A stretch of 34,114 nt of DNA, taken from the NCBI GenBank assembly GCA_003427395.1, contig BFEA01000401.1, positions 1,184,389 through 1,218,502 of the forward strand, read 5' to 3'. Origin of the DNA: Chara braunii (taxonomy: Eukaryota > Streptophyta > Charophyceae > Charales > Characeae). Below the pieces are notes generated by a model. It did no database searches, was not told the origin of the DNA, and saw only the letters and a program-made list of their open reading frames with translations. Positions 18,909 through 28,380 of this stretch are shown here, in pieces. Numbering within the stretch: position 1 is the first letter of the stretch; the number at the start of each line of letters is the position of its first letter. A program made the translations under genes and the position numbers.

Positions 18909-19902
18909 AGCCAGACCTCAAAGAAAGACAGCAGCTCACAGTGCCTCACACTACTGTTGCTATAAAGGCAGACCATAGAGTGGCAGCCTTCTAAATGTAC
19001 ATCACTGTCGAGCCGATCAGTCGGCAGGCAGGTTCATTAAAAGCTGGCCAGGCAAGGGGGTCATCCTACCAGGGTCTGTAGGTAGCATTACGACCTCAAA
19101 GTACAGTGCACAGGGCGCAACATCCCAATGCCGCAGCAGCTGCACTTTAAACCACCACTACCTCCGAGCTTCTTTCTGCCGAGGCGGAGTAGAACTGCGC
19201 GCCAAGCTTTGGCCGAAGCGCCAGCACGGCATTTTTTGTTTCATTTTGGTTGGGGCCGCAAGCCTTTTTGGCCGAGTAGTGCCCGGCCTCTGCCGACCTC
19301 TGAAGAATGCTGTATACAGTGTATACTATATAGGTTATATTTACGACTTCGCCTTCCAGCCTGAAAGGTAGTGGTTGTTTAATCGCACAGAGAAAAATGG
19401 CTCGATCACAGTCCTCGGAAGGGCACTCGTGAGTCCTCAGAACTGCACTCGTGAGTCCTCGGAGCTGCACTCTCATGAGGGTGCCCGCCCCTGCAGACCG
19501 TATAGCTCCGGTTTCAAGTGTGGACTGTGGAAGCACCGCACCCAATTCTTGCAATTGCAGTTGCTGCATCGAATGGATGCCATACGGCGTACACAGATGT
19601 CACAGGCAACATGCCTCTCACATGCTACGAACACAGAGGCATGTCGACCCCAATCGTATAGGGATTGTTGCTCCAGCCCCTTGCTACAAGCCTACAATTA
19701 GGACATGCCATGTCAGGGTGTCGTACATGAGTGCAACGTTCACTGTCATCATACTTATATAAAAAAAGACTTGCATGGGCTGAATCTCAGGTGAGCCATC
19801 ACAGTGCGGCATTCTGCAAGTTTTTTGGGGTTCTGCAGCCGATATCCCCTCTCAATGGGCAGGCCATGATGGGGCCTAATCCAAAGTAAGGGTGTTTTGC
19901 TG
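18909..19902. other. No gene seen; short tandem repeat near 19420-19475
   Basis: A 22-bp motif (GCACTCGTGAGTCCTCRGA) recurs about two and a half times between 19421 and 19475. A palindrome GTATAC-AGT-GTATAC lies near 19313-19327. Open frames overlap on both strands without a recognisable product. Confidence 0.45.
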
Positions 19903-20433
19903 TCAAACGATATGGTGTGCAATTGCTAGCCTCGGAAGAACTAACCTTTCAGCATGGCGCATTGCAGATGGTTCATGCGAGAGTTCGTTCTCCACCTCAG
20001 GCTGCTGCATCTCTTCCTCATCTGGCGAGGCGTAGAGGGTCCGATTACGGATGCAGCCGTCATATGGCCAATGCGGATATGAACGAAGAGGATGCGGTGG
20101 GTAATGGCATCGGGGATAGTCCACCCAGTACAGACACATACTCTCCATTACAGCCTCCTGAAGACATTGACAACACATGGCATGTTGCTGATATGGCAGC
20201 GGGAAAGCAGGCTCGCATTGGCAGTTATTCACGCATGACATCTCAAGGTCACAGCGGCCTATCGGGCTAGCAATAAAGGGGAGGACGGGATGTGCGCAAG
20301 ACAACGGGTCACAGATTTCTTTGCAGAGGCTGGCAGGGACCATCCCTTCATAGTGTTTGTACCGTAGATTATGCCGTGCACATGTGATAACAGAATTGTG
20401 CATCTCTGGAGACACAGAGCTTGGAGAGCACAT
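19903..20433 (-). CDS. Unrecognised ORF, Cys- and Pro-rich, doubtful
   Basis: A 176-codon open frame starts at ATG 20433 and stops at 19903. The product has about 16 cysteines, several in C-x(3-6)-C spacing in the middle, a His/Pro/Tyr-rich patch (YPPHPLRSYPHWPYDG) and an acidic C-terminal part. No signal peptide or known domain was recognised. A 117-codon frame on the opposite strand (19917-20270) overlaps it, so at most one is real. It lies downstream on the same strand of the exon-like patch at 20771-20553 and could belong to the same gene. Confidence 0.25.
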   Translation of the reverse strand: MCSPSSVSPEMHNSVITCARHNLRYKHYEGMVPASLCKEICDPLSCAHPVLPFIASPIGRCDLEMSCVNNCQCEPAFPLPYQQHAMCCQCLQEAVMESMCLYWVDYPRCHYPPHPLRSYPHWPYDGCIRNRTLYASPDEEEMQQPEVENELSHEPSAMRHAERLVLPRLAIAHHIV

Positions 20434-20552
20434 CTCACAATGGTCCTACTTCACAAGCCAGAGTGAGTGGGATTCCGGCACTCGGTGATAGTAGTCAGTC
20501 ATGTTAGCCACTGACCGCATCCTACTGCCATTATCCTACAGCGTCCATGAAT

Positions 20553-20771
20553 TATCCGCTAAGTAACAGCTCTGAAATGATCCAGGGGATGAAGGATATG
20601 CACACACGAATATTCGGGTCCATATCATGCAGATGATTCTGCGGAGCGGGCTGGAGTTGCAGCCATCCTTCCATAATTGTAATAGACAGCACGTCCATGT
20701 TCACGCCAGCCACAGTACTGTCATCCTCTGGGGAAATGACACGGTGATCCTCTTCTATCCAGCGGATAATT
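20553..20771 (-). CDS. Exon-like minus-strand patch, unrecognised
   Basis: A good 3' splice signal (CTGTTTCTGATCTTGCAG) ends at 20772, and the following sequence stays open for about 64 codons or more. It begins IIRWIEEDHRVISPEDDS and contains MDVLSITIMEGWLQLQP. Composition is protein-like, with no low complexity. I do not recognise it. The matching upstream exon and the true 3' end are not clear, so this may be an exon of a gene, or the remains of one. Confidence 0.33.
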
Positions 20772-21230
20772 CTGCAAGATCAGAAACAGTGTAGGGTTTC
20801 AAATATAATTGAGGAAACACTCATTAATGACATCGTACACATAGTGACCTTGCTGTAGCACAGCGAGATCGCTTTGACTCTCCAGATTGCACGATGCGGC
20901 AGAGGCGGGGGGGGGGGGGGGGGGTGGGGGTGGGGGGTTCACTCCAATCATGACAGTCATTGTCAGCGAGTAACAACTACATTGGCTCTAGTACGGGTTA
21001 AGGAGACAGATCATCTCCAGAGGGTGGATGATTGTCATTTGGGATGGGGGAGCAACCGGTGCAAAGTGGATTAGAAGTATGGGTTCAGATCCAAAAGCCA
21101 GAAGCTGATCAGCCGCAATCATACTTAAAGAGTGGCTGCCAGTCGTGCAAATGCTGCACAGGTGGCTGCGCCTCGTATCTTGTGCACATACAGGCCTTAA
21201 GAATCATCTCCACATTGTGGACAGCGAACT
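20772..21230. other. No gene seen; G-rich tract near 20908-20937
   Basis: A stretch made almost only of G with a few T, at about 20908-20937, could form a G-quadruplex. Nothing else was recognised, though a minus-strand frame around 21109-21240 remains open. Confidence 0.4.
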
Positions 21231-21345
21231 CAGTATGTACCATACTTGCGGCGCACGTCGTGCGCGGCACTTGCGCACGTACGGCGCAGGCCGCAGCGCG
21301 CAAGCAGCGCCCGCACGACGCGCGGCGCATGGTCGAAATTGCAGG
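21231..21345 (+). repeat. GCGCAC-rich repeat end, left member of an inverted pair
   Basis: The block starts with ACCATACTTGCGGCGCAC (from about 21239) and continues with dense GCGCAC, GCGC and CGCACG motifs. Its first 26 bases are matched in reverse complement at about 22760-22785, with two mismatches. An A run and G run follow. It could be one end of a 1.55-kb element or one of two separate copies. Confidence 0.5.
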
Positions 21346-21785
21346 GTACCAGAAAAAAAAAAAATTGCGGGTCGGGTTCCAGGAGTTCGGGGGGGGGGGG
21401 GGGAAAATTGGAACCGGGCCCGCGAAAAAAAAATTTTGGGCCGCGCCAAGGCCCGCAAATTTTTTTCTCGACCTTCTCAATTTGAACTTCTCAATTCAAT
21501 CTGATGTTCCAAATCTGCAGTCCGAAATGGCGAATCATGAAAATTGGGCTCATAACTTCATTCCTTTTTCTTTTTCTGGTGGCTTGTGAAAACAGGCCTA
21601 ACCCCCTCCCTTCTGAAAATACCCCACAGTAGTGGAAGAAATTTGCAAGAAGAGAGAAGAGCCTAGTGCCGACGTGCCCCACTCCGCAACGTCGCAGCCA
21701 GCAGTTGTGTTGAAAAAGGGCAGCCGACCACCTATACATCGTAAAGATTGGCATTCAGTTCTGCACGTCGCCAGTTATGGGTCAG

Positions 21786-22250
21786 GATGAAGATGCCTGT
21801 AGCCCTCTCGTTTTTTGTTTTTTGTTTTCTTATGAACACGTACAGTGGCCCAAGGGGCCTCACTCCACTACTCACCACATGGATAAAAGACAGCATACGG
21901 CGGTGTATGGTTCCGTGTTTTAGCAGAAGATTCATTCAAATGAAGATGCCCATAGCTCTCTCGTTTTTTTGTTTTTGTTTTCTTATGAACACGTACAGTG
22001 GCCGAAGTGGCCTCACTCCACTACTCACCACATACACAAAAGACATAGCATATGGCGGTGTATGGTTCCGTGTTTTACGAGAAGATTCATTCTAATGAAG
22101 ATGCCTGTAGCTCTCTCGTTTTTTTGATTTTGTTTTCTTATGAACACGTACAGTGGCCCAAGTGGCCTCACTCCACTACTCACCACATGCACAAAAGACA
22201 TAGCATATGGCGGTGTATGGTTCCTTGTTTTACCAGAAGATTCATTCTAA
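21786..22250 (+). repeat. Three tandem copies of a 153-155-bp unit
   Basis: Units start at about 21787, 21940 and 22095. Each has ATGAAGATGCC, a T-rich run, TTCTTATGAACACGTACAGT, GGCCTCACTCCACTACTCAC and GGCGGTGTATGGTTCC. The first period is 153 (divisible by 3), so a frame runs through two units, but the third is offset by 155 and breaks it. It is probably a minisatellite rather than a gene. Confidence 0.9.
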
Positions 22251-22276
22251 GGTTATACATTTGGTGAGTGGTGGAG

Positions 22277-22375
22277 GGAGGCGCAGAGAATCACGTGGAG
22301 ACACGAACAGGGTCTAAGCTGAATTGGTGACCCATAACTGCCGAGCTACAGCCCTGAACTCGAACCCACAGCATA
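22277..22375 (-). repeat. Possible tRNA-derived fragment
   Basis: On the minus strand GGGCTGTAGCTCGGCAGTT resembles a tRNA box A region, with TGTTCGTGTCTCC downstream at roughly box B distance. A second box B-like GGGTTCGAGTTC lies just upstream. It could be a fragment of tRNA-related repeats, but homology is weak. Confidence 0.28.
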
Positions 22376-22500
22376 TATTCGTGGTGCTCCCTCCTCGTCC
22401 ACATGTGACGACGCCATCCTGCTCGTGGAAGCATTGGCCCTCAATGCCATTGGAGTTACCTGCAGGGGCCTCAAATAAATAAAAAAAAGGAAAGGGACCC

Positions 22501-22511
<11 letters not shown>

Positions 22512-22588
<77 letters not shown>
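22512..22588. repeat. (CT)n microsatellite
   Basis: This is an uninterrupted CT repeat of nearly 80 bases. It ends in CTAG followed by GGGGC. Confidence 0.95.
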
Positions 22589-22589
<1 letters not shown>

Positions 22590-22629
22590 GGGGGCACGTA
22601 CATATGATTTTTTTAATTTTTTTTTTCTG

Positions 22630-22785
22630 CGCACAGGGCGCATCTGCCTCAGCGTGCGCACAGCGCACTGCGCGCGGCGCATGACGCACGGCGCACTGCG
22701 CACGCTTCGGGGAAGGTGCGCACATCGCACAGTGCGCCGCACCGCACAGCGCACCGCACCAGTGCGCCGCAAGTATGGTATGTAC
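22630..22785 (-). repeat. GCGCAC-rich repeat end, right member of an inverted pair
   Basis: About a dozen GCGCAC, GCGCA or TGCGC motifs are packed between 22630 and 22765. The outer end, reverse-complemented, contains ACCATACTTGCGGCGCAC and matches the left member at 21231. The 8-bp sequences outside the two ends differ (AGCGAACT against TTCTTGGC), so a single simple insertion is not proven. Confidence 0.5.
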
Positions 22786-22869
22786 TGTTCTTGGCTCGCA
22801 TGTATTGGGAGCAACGGCGTCGTTCTCTAAGGTTGTGAGCTTGGCAGCGGAGTAGATCCCTGACTCCCA

Positions 22870-23386
22870 CCAGGGGTGCAGTCATCATGCTGCTGCTGTA
22901 CAAATGAGGCCGCTGTCTGGGAGAGTGGGAAGCCTCCGCTGAAGAGGTATCTGTGACGACCGATCTGAGCATGAATGTGTTGATGATGAGGACAATGAGG
23001 AAGGAGAGGAGGGCGAGGAACAAGGGGAGGAGGTAGGCGGAGAATATTATTATGTAGTAGAAGATGCAGGTGAGATGCAGGCAAGGGGGGCTGCTGGTGG
23101 TGGTGGCGGTAGGGTATCAGCAGGGGGAGAATTAGTGGAGGCTGGGGCCAGCAAACAACTAGCCCTACACTCAGCTCAACCATTCAGATCTCTTTCTCGT
23201 GGATCACCTGTATGGTTGGCCTGCAGCTGCTCTTTAGTCTGTGGAGGAGCACATTCAACAGCAATGGTAATGTATAGGCTATCTTCCCCTGTAGACACTG
23301 CAACAACATTTATGTTGTCTGTTGCGGCGGCCTGGTTTCTAGCAAAATTGCAGCATCCACGTTCACAGTCGTCAGTCCGGTGAAGT
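22870..23386 (+). other. Acidic open frame, doubtful
   Basis: A plus-strand frame is open from about 22940 to the stop at 23386. Its first part is acidic (DDEDNEEGEEGEEQGEE) followed by GGEYYYVVEDAGE and a glycine-rich stretch. The later part is hydrophobic and less protein-like. The acidic tail resembles C-termini of many unrelated nuclear proteins and transposases. No start codon is clear before 23075. It may be a decayed transposase fragment or chance. Confidence 0.22.
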
Positions 23387-23863
23387 AACTAGGGAAGGTG
23401 GGCCCACTGAGTGTGGCTGTGTGGAGTACTGATGCTACCTGTGCTTAGAATTGGGATTTAGCGGTGGCTGGGCAAGTGACAATGACGAACAAAGCATGCG
23501 GTGAAACCAATTCGTAAAGCTCGGTGGCATGAGTAGGCAGCTGGCACTGCCGTCCACGCACACAAAAAGTACAACCTCTCAAATGGCTCCTAGCAAGCAT
23601 ACATCGTGTCAAGGAAGTCACTACAGCTTTTCACACGAAGCACAGCTTTGAAGTCAGTAGTTCTTTTTCTTTTCTTTTCTTTTTTTCAAACAAAGCATCT
23701 GTTGCCATCCAACTACCGAGAAGGTGATAAGAGCACCCCCCCGGTTGGAAGCCATTATTAGATAGATAGCTCCAATCTATTTGTTGGGAGCTGCACATGC
23801 TGGAAATCGGGTCCAGCGTTCCTATGACAATTTGTAGTAATAAGTATTTTGATGGGATCGCTG

Positions 23864-24272
23864 GCGCAGGGCAGCATTGATTGCCCTCAAGTGATGGGAT
23901 TAACTACCCTGCTGTACCTAGTTGCCGACATCCCTCTCCTTTCTCCTGACCACAGTCCAGGTATCAATCATACCCCCCAGGATACAGATGGGCACCTGCG
24001 TCATGATAACCACCCTCCGTCTCACCATTCTCTCCATCCGATTCACCAACCGTTGGTATAAGTCAGGTATAAGTCAGGGTATCAACCATGTTCCCCCTCA
24101 CAAGATTCACACCTTCCACATAACCATCCCTTGCCTCGCCATGATTGTCCCCCTCCCCTGCAGAATGCGCACCACAAAATTTCTACTCTGTCGTCTATCC
24201 CATCTCATATTTCTGTGACAGCGCAGGGCAGCATTGATTGCCCTTGCACAAGGGGATTAACAGCCCTGCTGA
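23864..24272 (+). repeat. Two dispersed direct copies of a 50-bp sequence
   Basis: GCGCAGGGCAGCATTGATTG, CCCT, then GGGATTAACTACCCTGCTG or GGGATTAACAGCCCTGCTG occurs at 23864-23914 and 24221-24272. GGTATAAGTCAGG-type duplications lie between them (near 24055-24080). No gene is evident from 23387 to 24272. Confidence 0.6.
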
Positions 24273-24299
24273 CAATGTAAGACCGTGTAAAAAATGTAC

Positions 24300-24560
24300 C
24301 CCAAACCAAGCAAGCCATGTGACGTGGAGATTTGTCTATCTGGCCAAGCATTGTATCCCTGAAGCATTCCACGTGGCTAAAAGGCTATCGAACCACAGTC
24401 CAGGGTGGTGTAATCACGAGACATTGCTGATGTGGCAATGAAGCCATGTATGATTCGGTCTGATGTGACAAGAAGCTTGCTGACATGGAAATGAAACCGC
24501 CTAAGACACAATGCAATGTAATCATGGAGCGACCTGACGTGGCAATGAAGCCAGCGCACT
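24300..24560 (+). repeat. Degenerate repeat with TGACGTGGCAATGAAGCC-like units
   Basis: GCTGATGTGGCAATGAAGCC (24428), GCTGACATGGAAATGAAACC (24480) and CCTGACGTGGCAATGAAGCC (24534) recur at intervals of about 52-54 bases, with further fragments (GTGACGTGGAGA near 24320). It looks like an eroded tandem array. Confidence 0.5.
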
Positions 24561-24639
24561 AATCATTTGCGGCAGCGAACAAGGAGGAATCTGTGACACT
24601 CATGAGTGTTCTCTAACTTACATCCCAGACTCTCCTTAC

Positions 24640-24965
24640 ACCAGCTCCATATTATATTGTCGTAATATGTATTCTATTGTATCGTAATGTAATAGTAATA
24701 ATCTAGATTCGAATAAATAGTATAGATGACATGTGCTTTTATNTAGATAATAATATATCTACCAAATAGAATATAGAATGTATTATCCATACTAATATTA
24801 TATATACAATAATATTGACTGAATGTATATATTAATAATGAATGTATAGAATAGTATAATTATTTGTATATAACTAAATTATGAAGATAAATTATGTAGA
24901 ATAGATTATTCTTCTAATATATAGATCTATATATTAGAAGAAAATATAAGATTATACATAATAAC
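24640..24965. repeat. AT-rich low-complexity stretch
   Basis: Nearly pure A/T sequence is built from ATA, TAATA and AGAATA words, with one N at 24743. A near-palindrome lies around 24913-24943 (ATTCTTCTAATATATAGATC and TATATATTAGAAGAA). No coding sequence is present. Confidence 0.8.
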
Positions 24966-25237
24966 ATACATTGTCAAAATATGCATTATAAATGAAATGA
25001 CAAATGTGATGGCTAGGTGCTCCACTTCTAGTTTGTAACCGCGCTGTGATAAAGGGAGTGCTACCGTATTGGCTATCTTATTCTGTACTCCACATTCACC
25101 ACCATCCCCCCGATGGTAAGCGTAACCTGCGTCGACTTGCTCTCCCTCCCTGTTGACATTTTGTTGCTTAGTGAGTGTTTGAATGTGATTAACCTCCTCG
25201 AGCCCTGCATTGATGGGGATGAGGAGGCAACTACTCT

Positions 25238-25470
25238 GTTGATGCGCACCGCACACATAATCCTGTTCTCACCCTGTGTTGCTGGGATTTATTCCCTCCT
25301 CCTTCCCCCTTTCAGGTTGTCAAAATCTTATACCCATCCTCCCCCTCTCCACCTCCATCGCTGTCGTCTGCACACGTCTTCAGCACAACGCTCGCTGCCA
25401 TTACTCTCCTGATGAGTGCTGCACTCATGATCCTGTTCTCCCCCCGTATGTTGCTGAGTTTGTTTCCTTC
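25238..25470 (+). repeat. Direct repeat with period of about 170 bp
   Basis: GATGMGYRCYGCAC, ATAATCCTGTTCTC or ATGATCCTGTTCTC, then GTTGCTGGGATTTATTCC or GTTGCTGAGTTTGTTTCC occurs at about 25240 and 25410. It lies downstream of the polyglutamine ORF on the other strand. Confidence 0.5.
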
Positions 25471-25614
25471 CTTCCCCCATGTGGTCGTCAATATCTTCCC
25501 AATTGTTCTCCTTATCACTCCCGCTGTCATCATTCCGTTCGTTGTCTTGTTGTTGCTGTTGCCACTTGTTCTCGCTCACTGTCCTTCTCCAGATAGCATG
25601 TTGTCGAAGGTTCA

Positions 25615-25723
25615 TCAACATCCGCTCGCCATCTGGAAAAACAGGTGCACAACTTGTCGAGCATTAACAACTACTCCCTGCAGCTCTGCTGCCACCTCTT
25701 CCACTTCCAAGTTGTGTTGTTGC

Positions 25724-25778
<55 letters not shown>

Positions 25779-26040
25779 GATTTGGAGATTGTGAAGAACA
25801 GATTGTAACGAGCTCCTCTGCCCAGCCCTTGAAGAACTCCTTGCTCAGCAGATATTCGGAGTACGGACATCCATGCAGACAAGTAACCGTAGTCAGCAGT
25901 TCCTCCAGCTGGCTCTTATGGAGAGCTACCATCACGGCTGCTGGAATTGCATCCACCGTTATTGTTCCTTGGTTGATGTAGCGCCGCAAGGCAGGGGGAA
26001 TAACCTGCCGCCCTTCTTCCCATGCGAGTCCATACCCCAT
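25615..26040 (-). CDS. 141-residue protein with polyglutamine tract
   Basis: ATG at 26040-26038 follows a purine-rich leader (AGAGAAAGAAG, with A at -3 and G at +4). The frame runs to TGA at 25617-25615. The first 80 residues look like a folded domain (MGYGLAWEEGRQVIPPALRR, a segment rich in Leu/Val, CLHGCPYSEYLLSKEFFKGW, AEELVTICSSQSPN). About 21 glutamines follow, encoded almost only by CAA (a (GTT)n tract on the plus strand, 25716-25778), then LEVEEVAAELQGVVVNARQ. I do not recognise it. It could be a lineage-specific gene, an exon, or a gag-like piece of a retroelement. Frames downstream (25621-25328) are also Gln- and Glu-rich and may be former continuations. Confidence 0.4.
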
Positions 26041-26152
26041 CTTCTTTCTCTCCCTTCCACTCTTCCGCTTTTCTCCAACTGATGCATTCCACGTCACACA
26101 CCCCTTCTCCGAACCTTAGCAACGCCCCTCCCCACTGAACACACGCCTCTTC

Positions 26153-26485
26153 ATGGATGCTTCGTTGCTTGCCACATGGCACGGAGATGGTTCAGCACGA
26201 AGCGCACGTCAGATGCTCTGCCCCAACGTGCCACCCGATGTCGGAGGCCGACGCACTGAGTCAACGAAAGTTGACCCATCACGGTCAGCCTCCGGGCCGT
26301 GTCAAACTCACACCCAGGGAAGCGGACAGGGTATGTCAGTAGAGACGACGCGCCAGCCTGCGCCCCAGAGTGTTTCAATGGAAGGGACACAGCGGTCGCG
26401 CGATGGTCCAGAGGACGATCGCGGACTTCGGACCAAACCTTTGCAACCACAAATGTTGCATACTAGTGAAGCGAACACAAAGTAG
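26153..26485 (+). other. Open frame without recognised product
   Basis: A 110-codon plus-strand frame is rich in Ser, Thr, Gln, Arg and Gly and ends in HTSEANTK. An overlapping open frame exists on the minus strand (26450-26151). Neither shows a domain. Confidence 0.2.
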
Positions 26486-26856
26486 GATGAAGAACCCAGA
26501 ACCGACCAATAACAAACAGCAATATAATGCAGCGGAAGACTGATAAACATGGATCTGAACTCACATCTGACTCCGAGTATACTCAGACTCACACACATAC
26601 ATTCATCGGGTGAGAAGGCCTGACGCTGCAAACATGGAAGATGGCGCCAGGGCCTGTACAAACACACAGACGAAATGTAGGGGGGAGAGACGACGAGAGG
26701 AAGAGGAGATGGCGCCAAGACAATGTCACCGAAACAGTAATCTCAAAATGTCGAAGATACAGAATCTCGAAATGCCGCTGATGTCGGTTCTCCAAGTAGT
26801 CCTCCCAATGTCCTAGTCTGAACTAGTCTCAGTCCTGATGTCACCGATAACCCACC

Positions 26857-27093
26857 ATCGATCTCTGTCCAGATAGTAACCAAGAAAGTAGAAGGTTAGG
26901 AGAAGAAGAAGAAGAAGAAGAAGAAGAAGAAGAAGAACCGAGAGGGGCAGAGGAGAAGGTGGAGATGGAGAGGTGGGGAGGAGGAGAGTCCTCACTCCCT
27001 GATCCAGTGTCCAGGCACCAACCTGCTGACGCAAGGTGCCGCCTTGGAGCTGTTGAAGACTCGCCCTTCACGCTGGAGCTATGGCGCTCACAG
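26857..27093 (+). CDS. Possible exon: acidic frame with poly-Glu tract
   Basis: After a TAA near 26849 the plus-strand frame is open to CAG at 27091-27093. It reads DLCPDSNQESRRLGE, then a poly-Glu run from (GAA)n (26901-26937), PRGAEEKVEMERWGGGESS, and finally GAVEDSPFTLELWRSQ. CAG is followed by GTAGGT, and a second donor-like GTAAGT begins at 27105. Opening the frame at ATG 26963 would give only about 44 residues before the donor. Frames in the other five readings are mostly poly-Ser or poly-Leu. This is a plausible exon, not a proven one. Confidence 0.28.
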
Positions 27094-27104
27094 GTAGGTA
27101 GCAG

Positions 27105-27109
<5 letters not shown>

Positions 27110-27194
<85 letters not shown>

Positions 27195-27195
27195 N

Positions 27196-27284
<89 letters not shown>
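27110..27284. repeat. (CT)n microsatellite, about 175 bp
   Basis: This is a pure CT repeat with one N at 27195. A donor-like CAG-GTAAGT precedes it directly and an acceptor-like CTCCTCTGCAG (ending 27291) follows, so it could be the body of a short intron. After the acceptor, frame CTA GCG CTA stays open for 38 codons. Confidence 0.95.
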
Positions 27285-27288
<4 letters not shown>

Positions 27289-27291
27289 CAG

Positions 27292-27739
27292 CTAGCGCTA
27301 CACCTAGCGCTACTGCCTGGAGCTGTGCTAAACCCAAAATTGTGCAGTGTTGCTGCTCCTCAATGCCGTGGCCTCAAGTGTCCAGAACAGACCGCTGGCC
27401 GGTACTAAGTACCGGCGGTGGCCTGTTCGGCCTGGCTGCTGGTGAGGCCGCGCCGTGATCTGGACCGCCAAGTCGATCCGTGGTTCAGATCAGACCCGTG
27501 GGGAAGTGGCAGCCTCAATCCTTGGCCGCCAGGCCCAAACGAAAAACGTTTGGGCCGGTTTCCCGCTAAGGGCCTGCACCTGCAGACCCGGGTCTGAACC
27601 GGTTTGCTGGAGACCTACCGTCGGCCTTTCCAAAGGTCCGGCCTTTAACCCAGGCCGGACTGGCCCAGCGTGGCCACGGTCTGGGATAACCCCCTAGACC
27701 TAGCCGTCGGGCCTAACAGGGCCCATGCAAAATCCAGTA
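27292..27739. other. GC-rich stretch, no clear gene
   Basis: Many GGCC, GGCCGG and CCGGTACTAAGTACCGG-type palindromes occur, including an imperfect one at about 27397-27415. A plus frame 27455-27697 is open but is dominated by these motifs. Confidence 0.4.
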
Positions 27740-27915
27740 TGTAACAACAAGGGTCTAGTTAGTAGGGGTTAAAAACGGGTGTTAGACTGGTGAGGTAGGT
27801 AGAGATAACCGTTTGGGACCAAACCGGCACGGCCGTATGGCCGGGCCGAAGAATGAACGGGCCCAAAACGGCCACTGAATTGAGGGATTATACCTCTAGA
27901 TAAATAAAAAAGGGG

Positions 27916-28130
27916 TCCTGCGATAATTTTCGCACGGGATCGACTGTTCACCTTCCAGATCGGGCCTGTACCAGCTCCGCACTATTTTTAGCGCAGGCGC
28001 GGTAGATTTTTAGATCCCGCACTGTTCTTAGCAGGGGGCGGTCTGTTTTTAGCTCCTGCACCATTTTTAGTGCAGGCCCAGTCTACTTTTAGATCTTATG
28101 CTACTTTTAGCGCGGGACTGACTGTTCTTC
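27916..28130 (+). repeat. 39-bp tandem repeats, about four to five units
   Basis: Units starting near 27978, 28016, 28055 and 28094 share GCAC(T/C)RTTYTTAGYGCAG, a GGTCTG-like middle and TTTTTAGAT/TTTTTAGCT. A more diverged unit precedes them (from about 27916) and another half unit follows (near 28160). They sit 70-220 bp upstream of the TATA box, the usual place for enhancer repeats. Confidence 0.75.
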
Positions 28131-28187
28131 TTCCAAAGTCAGGCCAGTCCCAGTCCCGGTCTAAATTTAGCGCACTCCCGATCACTA

Positions 28188-28214
28188 GGCCCCTCCGCTA
28201 TAAAAGGAGGGGCC
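28188..28214 (+). promoter_or_regulatory. TATA box in the loop of a perfect 9-bp hairpin
   Basis: GGCCCCTCC (28188-28196) and GGAGGGGCC (28206-28214) are exact reverse complements, and the 9-base loop is GCTATAAAA. TATAAAAG spans 28199-28206. GC-rich arms around TATA occur in some strong promoters. Confidence 0.5.
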
Positions 28215-28380
28215 GGTACCAGTACTAGAGGGATGCATGTGATGCTGGGAGATGACTGAGGGAGGACTGCGGGCATCAAGGTGGAGGGGAAAGGAAGTCG
28301 AGGCGCGCCGGTTAGTTTTCCCTTGCCCATGATTTATTTACTTCTTTTTTTTTTTTGAATTATTAAATTTCCTTCTCTTG

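Larger units (their letters stand above)
27740..28330 (+). promoter_or_regulatory. Promoter-like region, possibly LTR U3/R
   Basis: It begins with TGTAACAAC, a common start of plant LTRs, then has GC-rich palindromes, an array of 39-bp repeats (27916-28130) and a TATA box (28199). A purine-rich leader and a gradual shift to T-rich DNA follow. No second LTR, primer-binding site or polypurine tract was found, so it could be a solo LTR with an unclear 3' end, or a non-LTR promoter. Confidence 0.35.

Noticed and set aside
18401-18910. 169-codon plus-strand ORF as a gene
   Set aside because: Its C-terminal third is antisense to a SINE-like element, including the T run.
22277-22375. A functional tRNA gene on the minus strand
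   Set aside because: The box A and box B motifs do not fold into a cloverleaf in a single consistent order, and no acceptor stem is visible.
22471-22725. Arg-Glu or Leu-Ser repeat proteins over (CT)n tracts
   Set aside because: They are translations of a dinucleotide repeat in all frames.
27740-28330. Complete LTR retrotransposon
   Set aside because: No paired LTR, primer-binding site, polypurine tract or polyprotein could be found around the promoter-like region.
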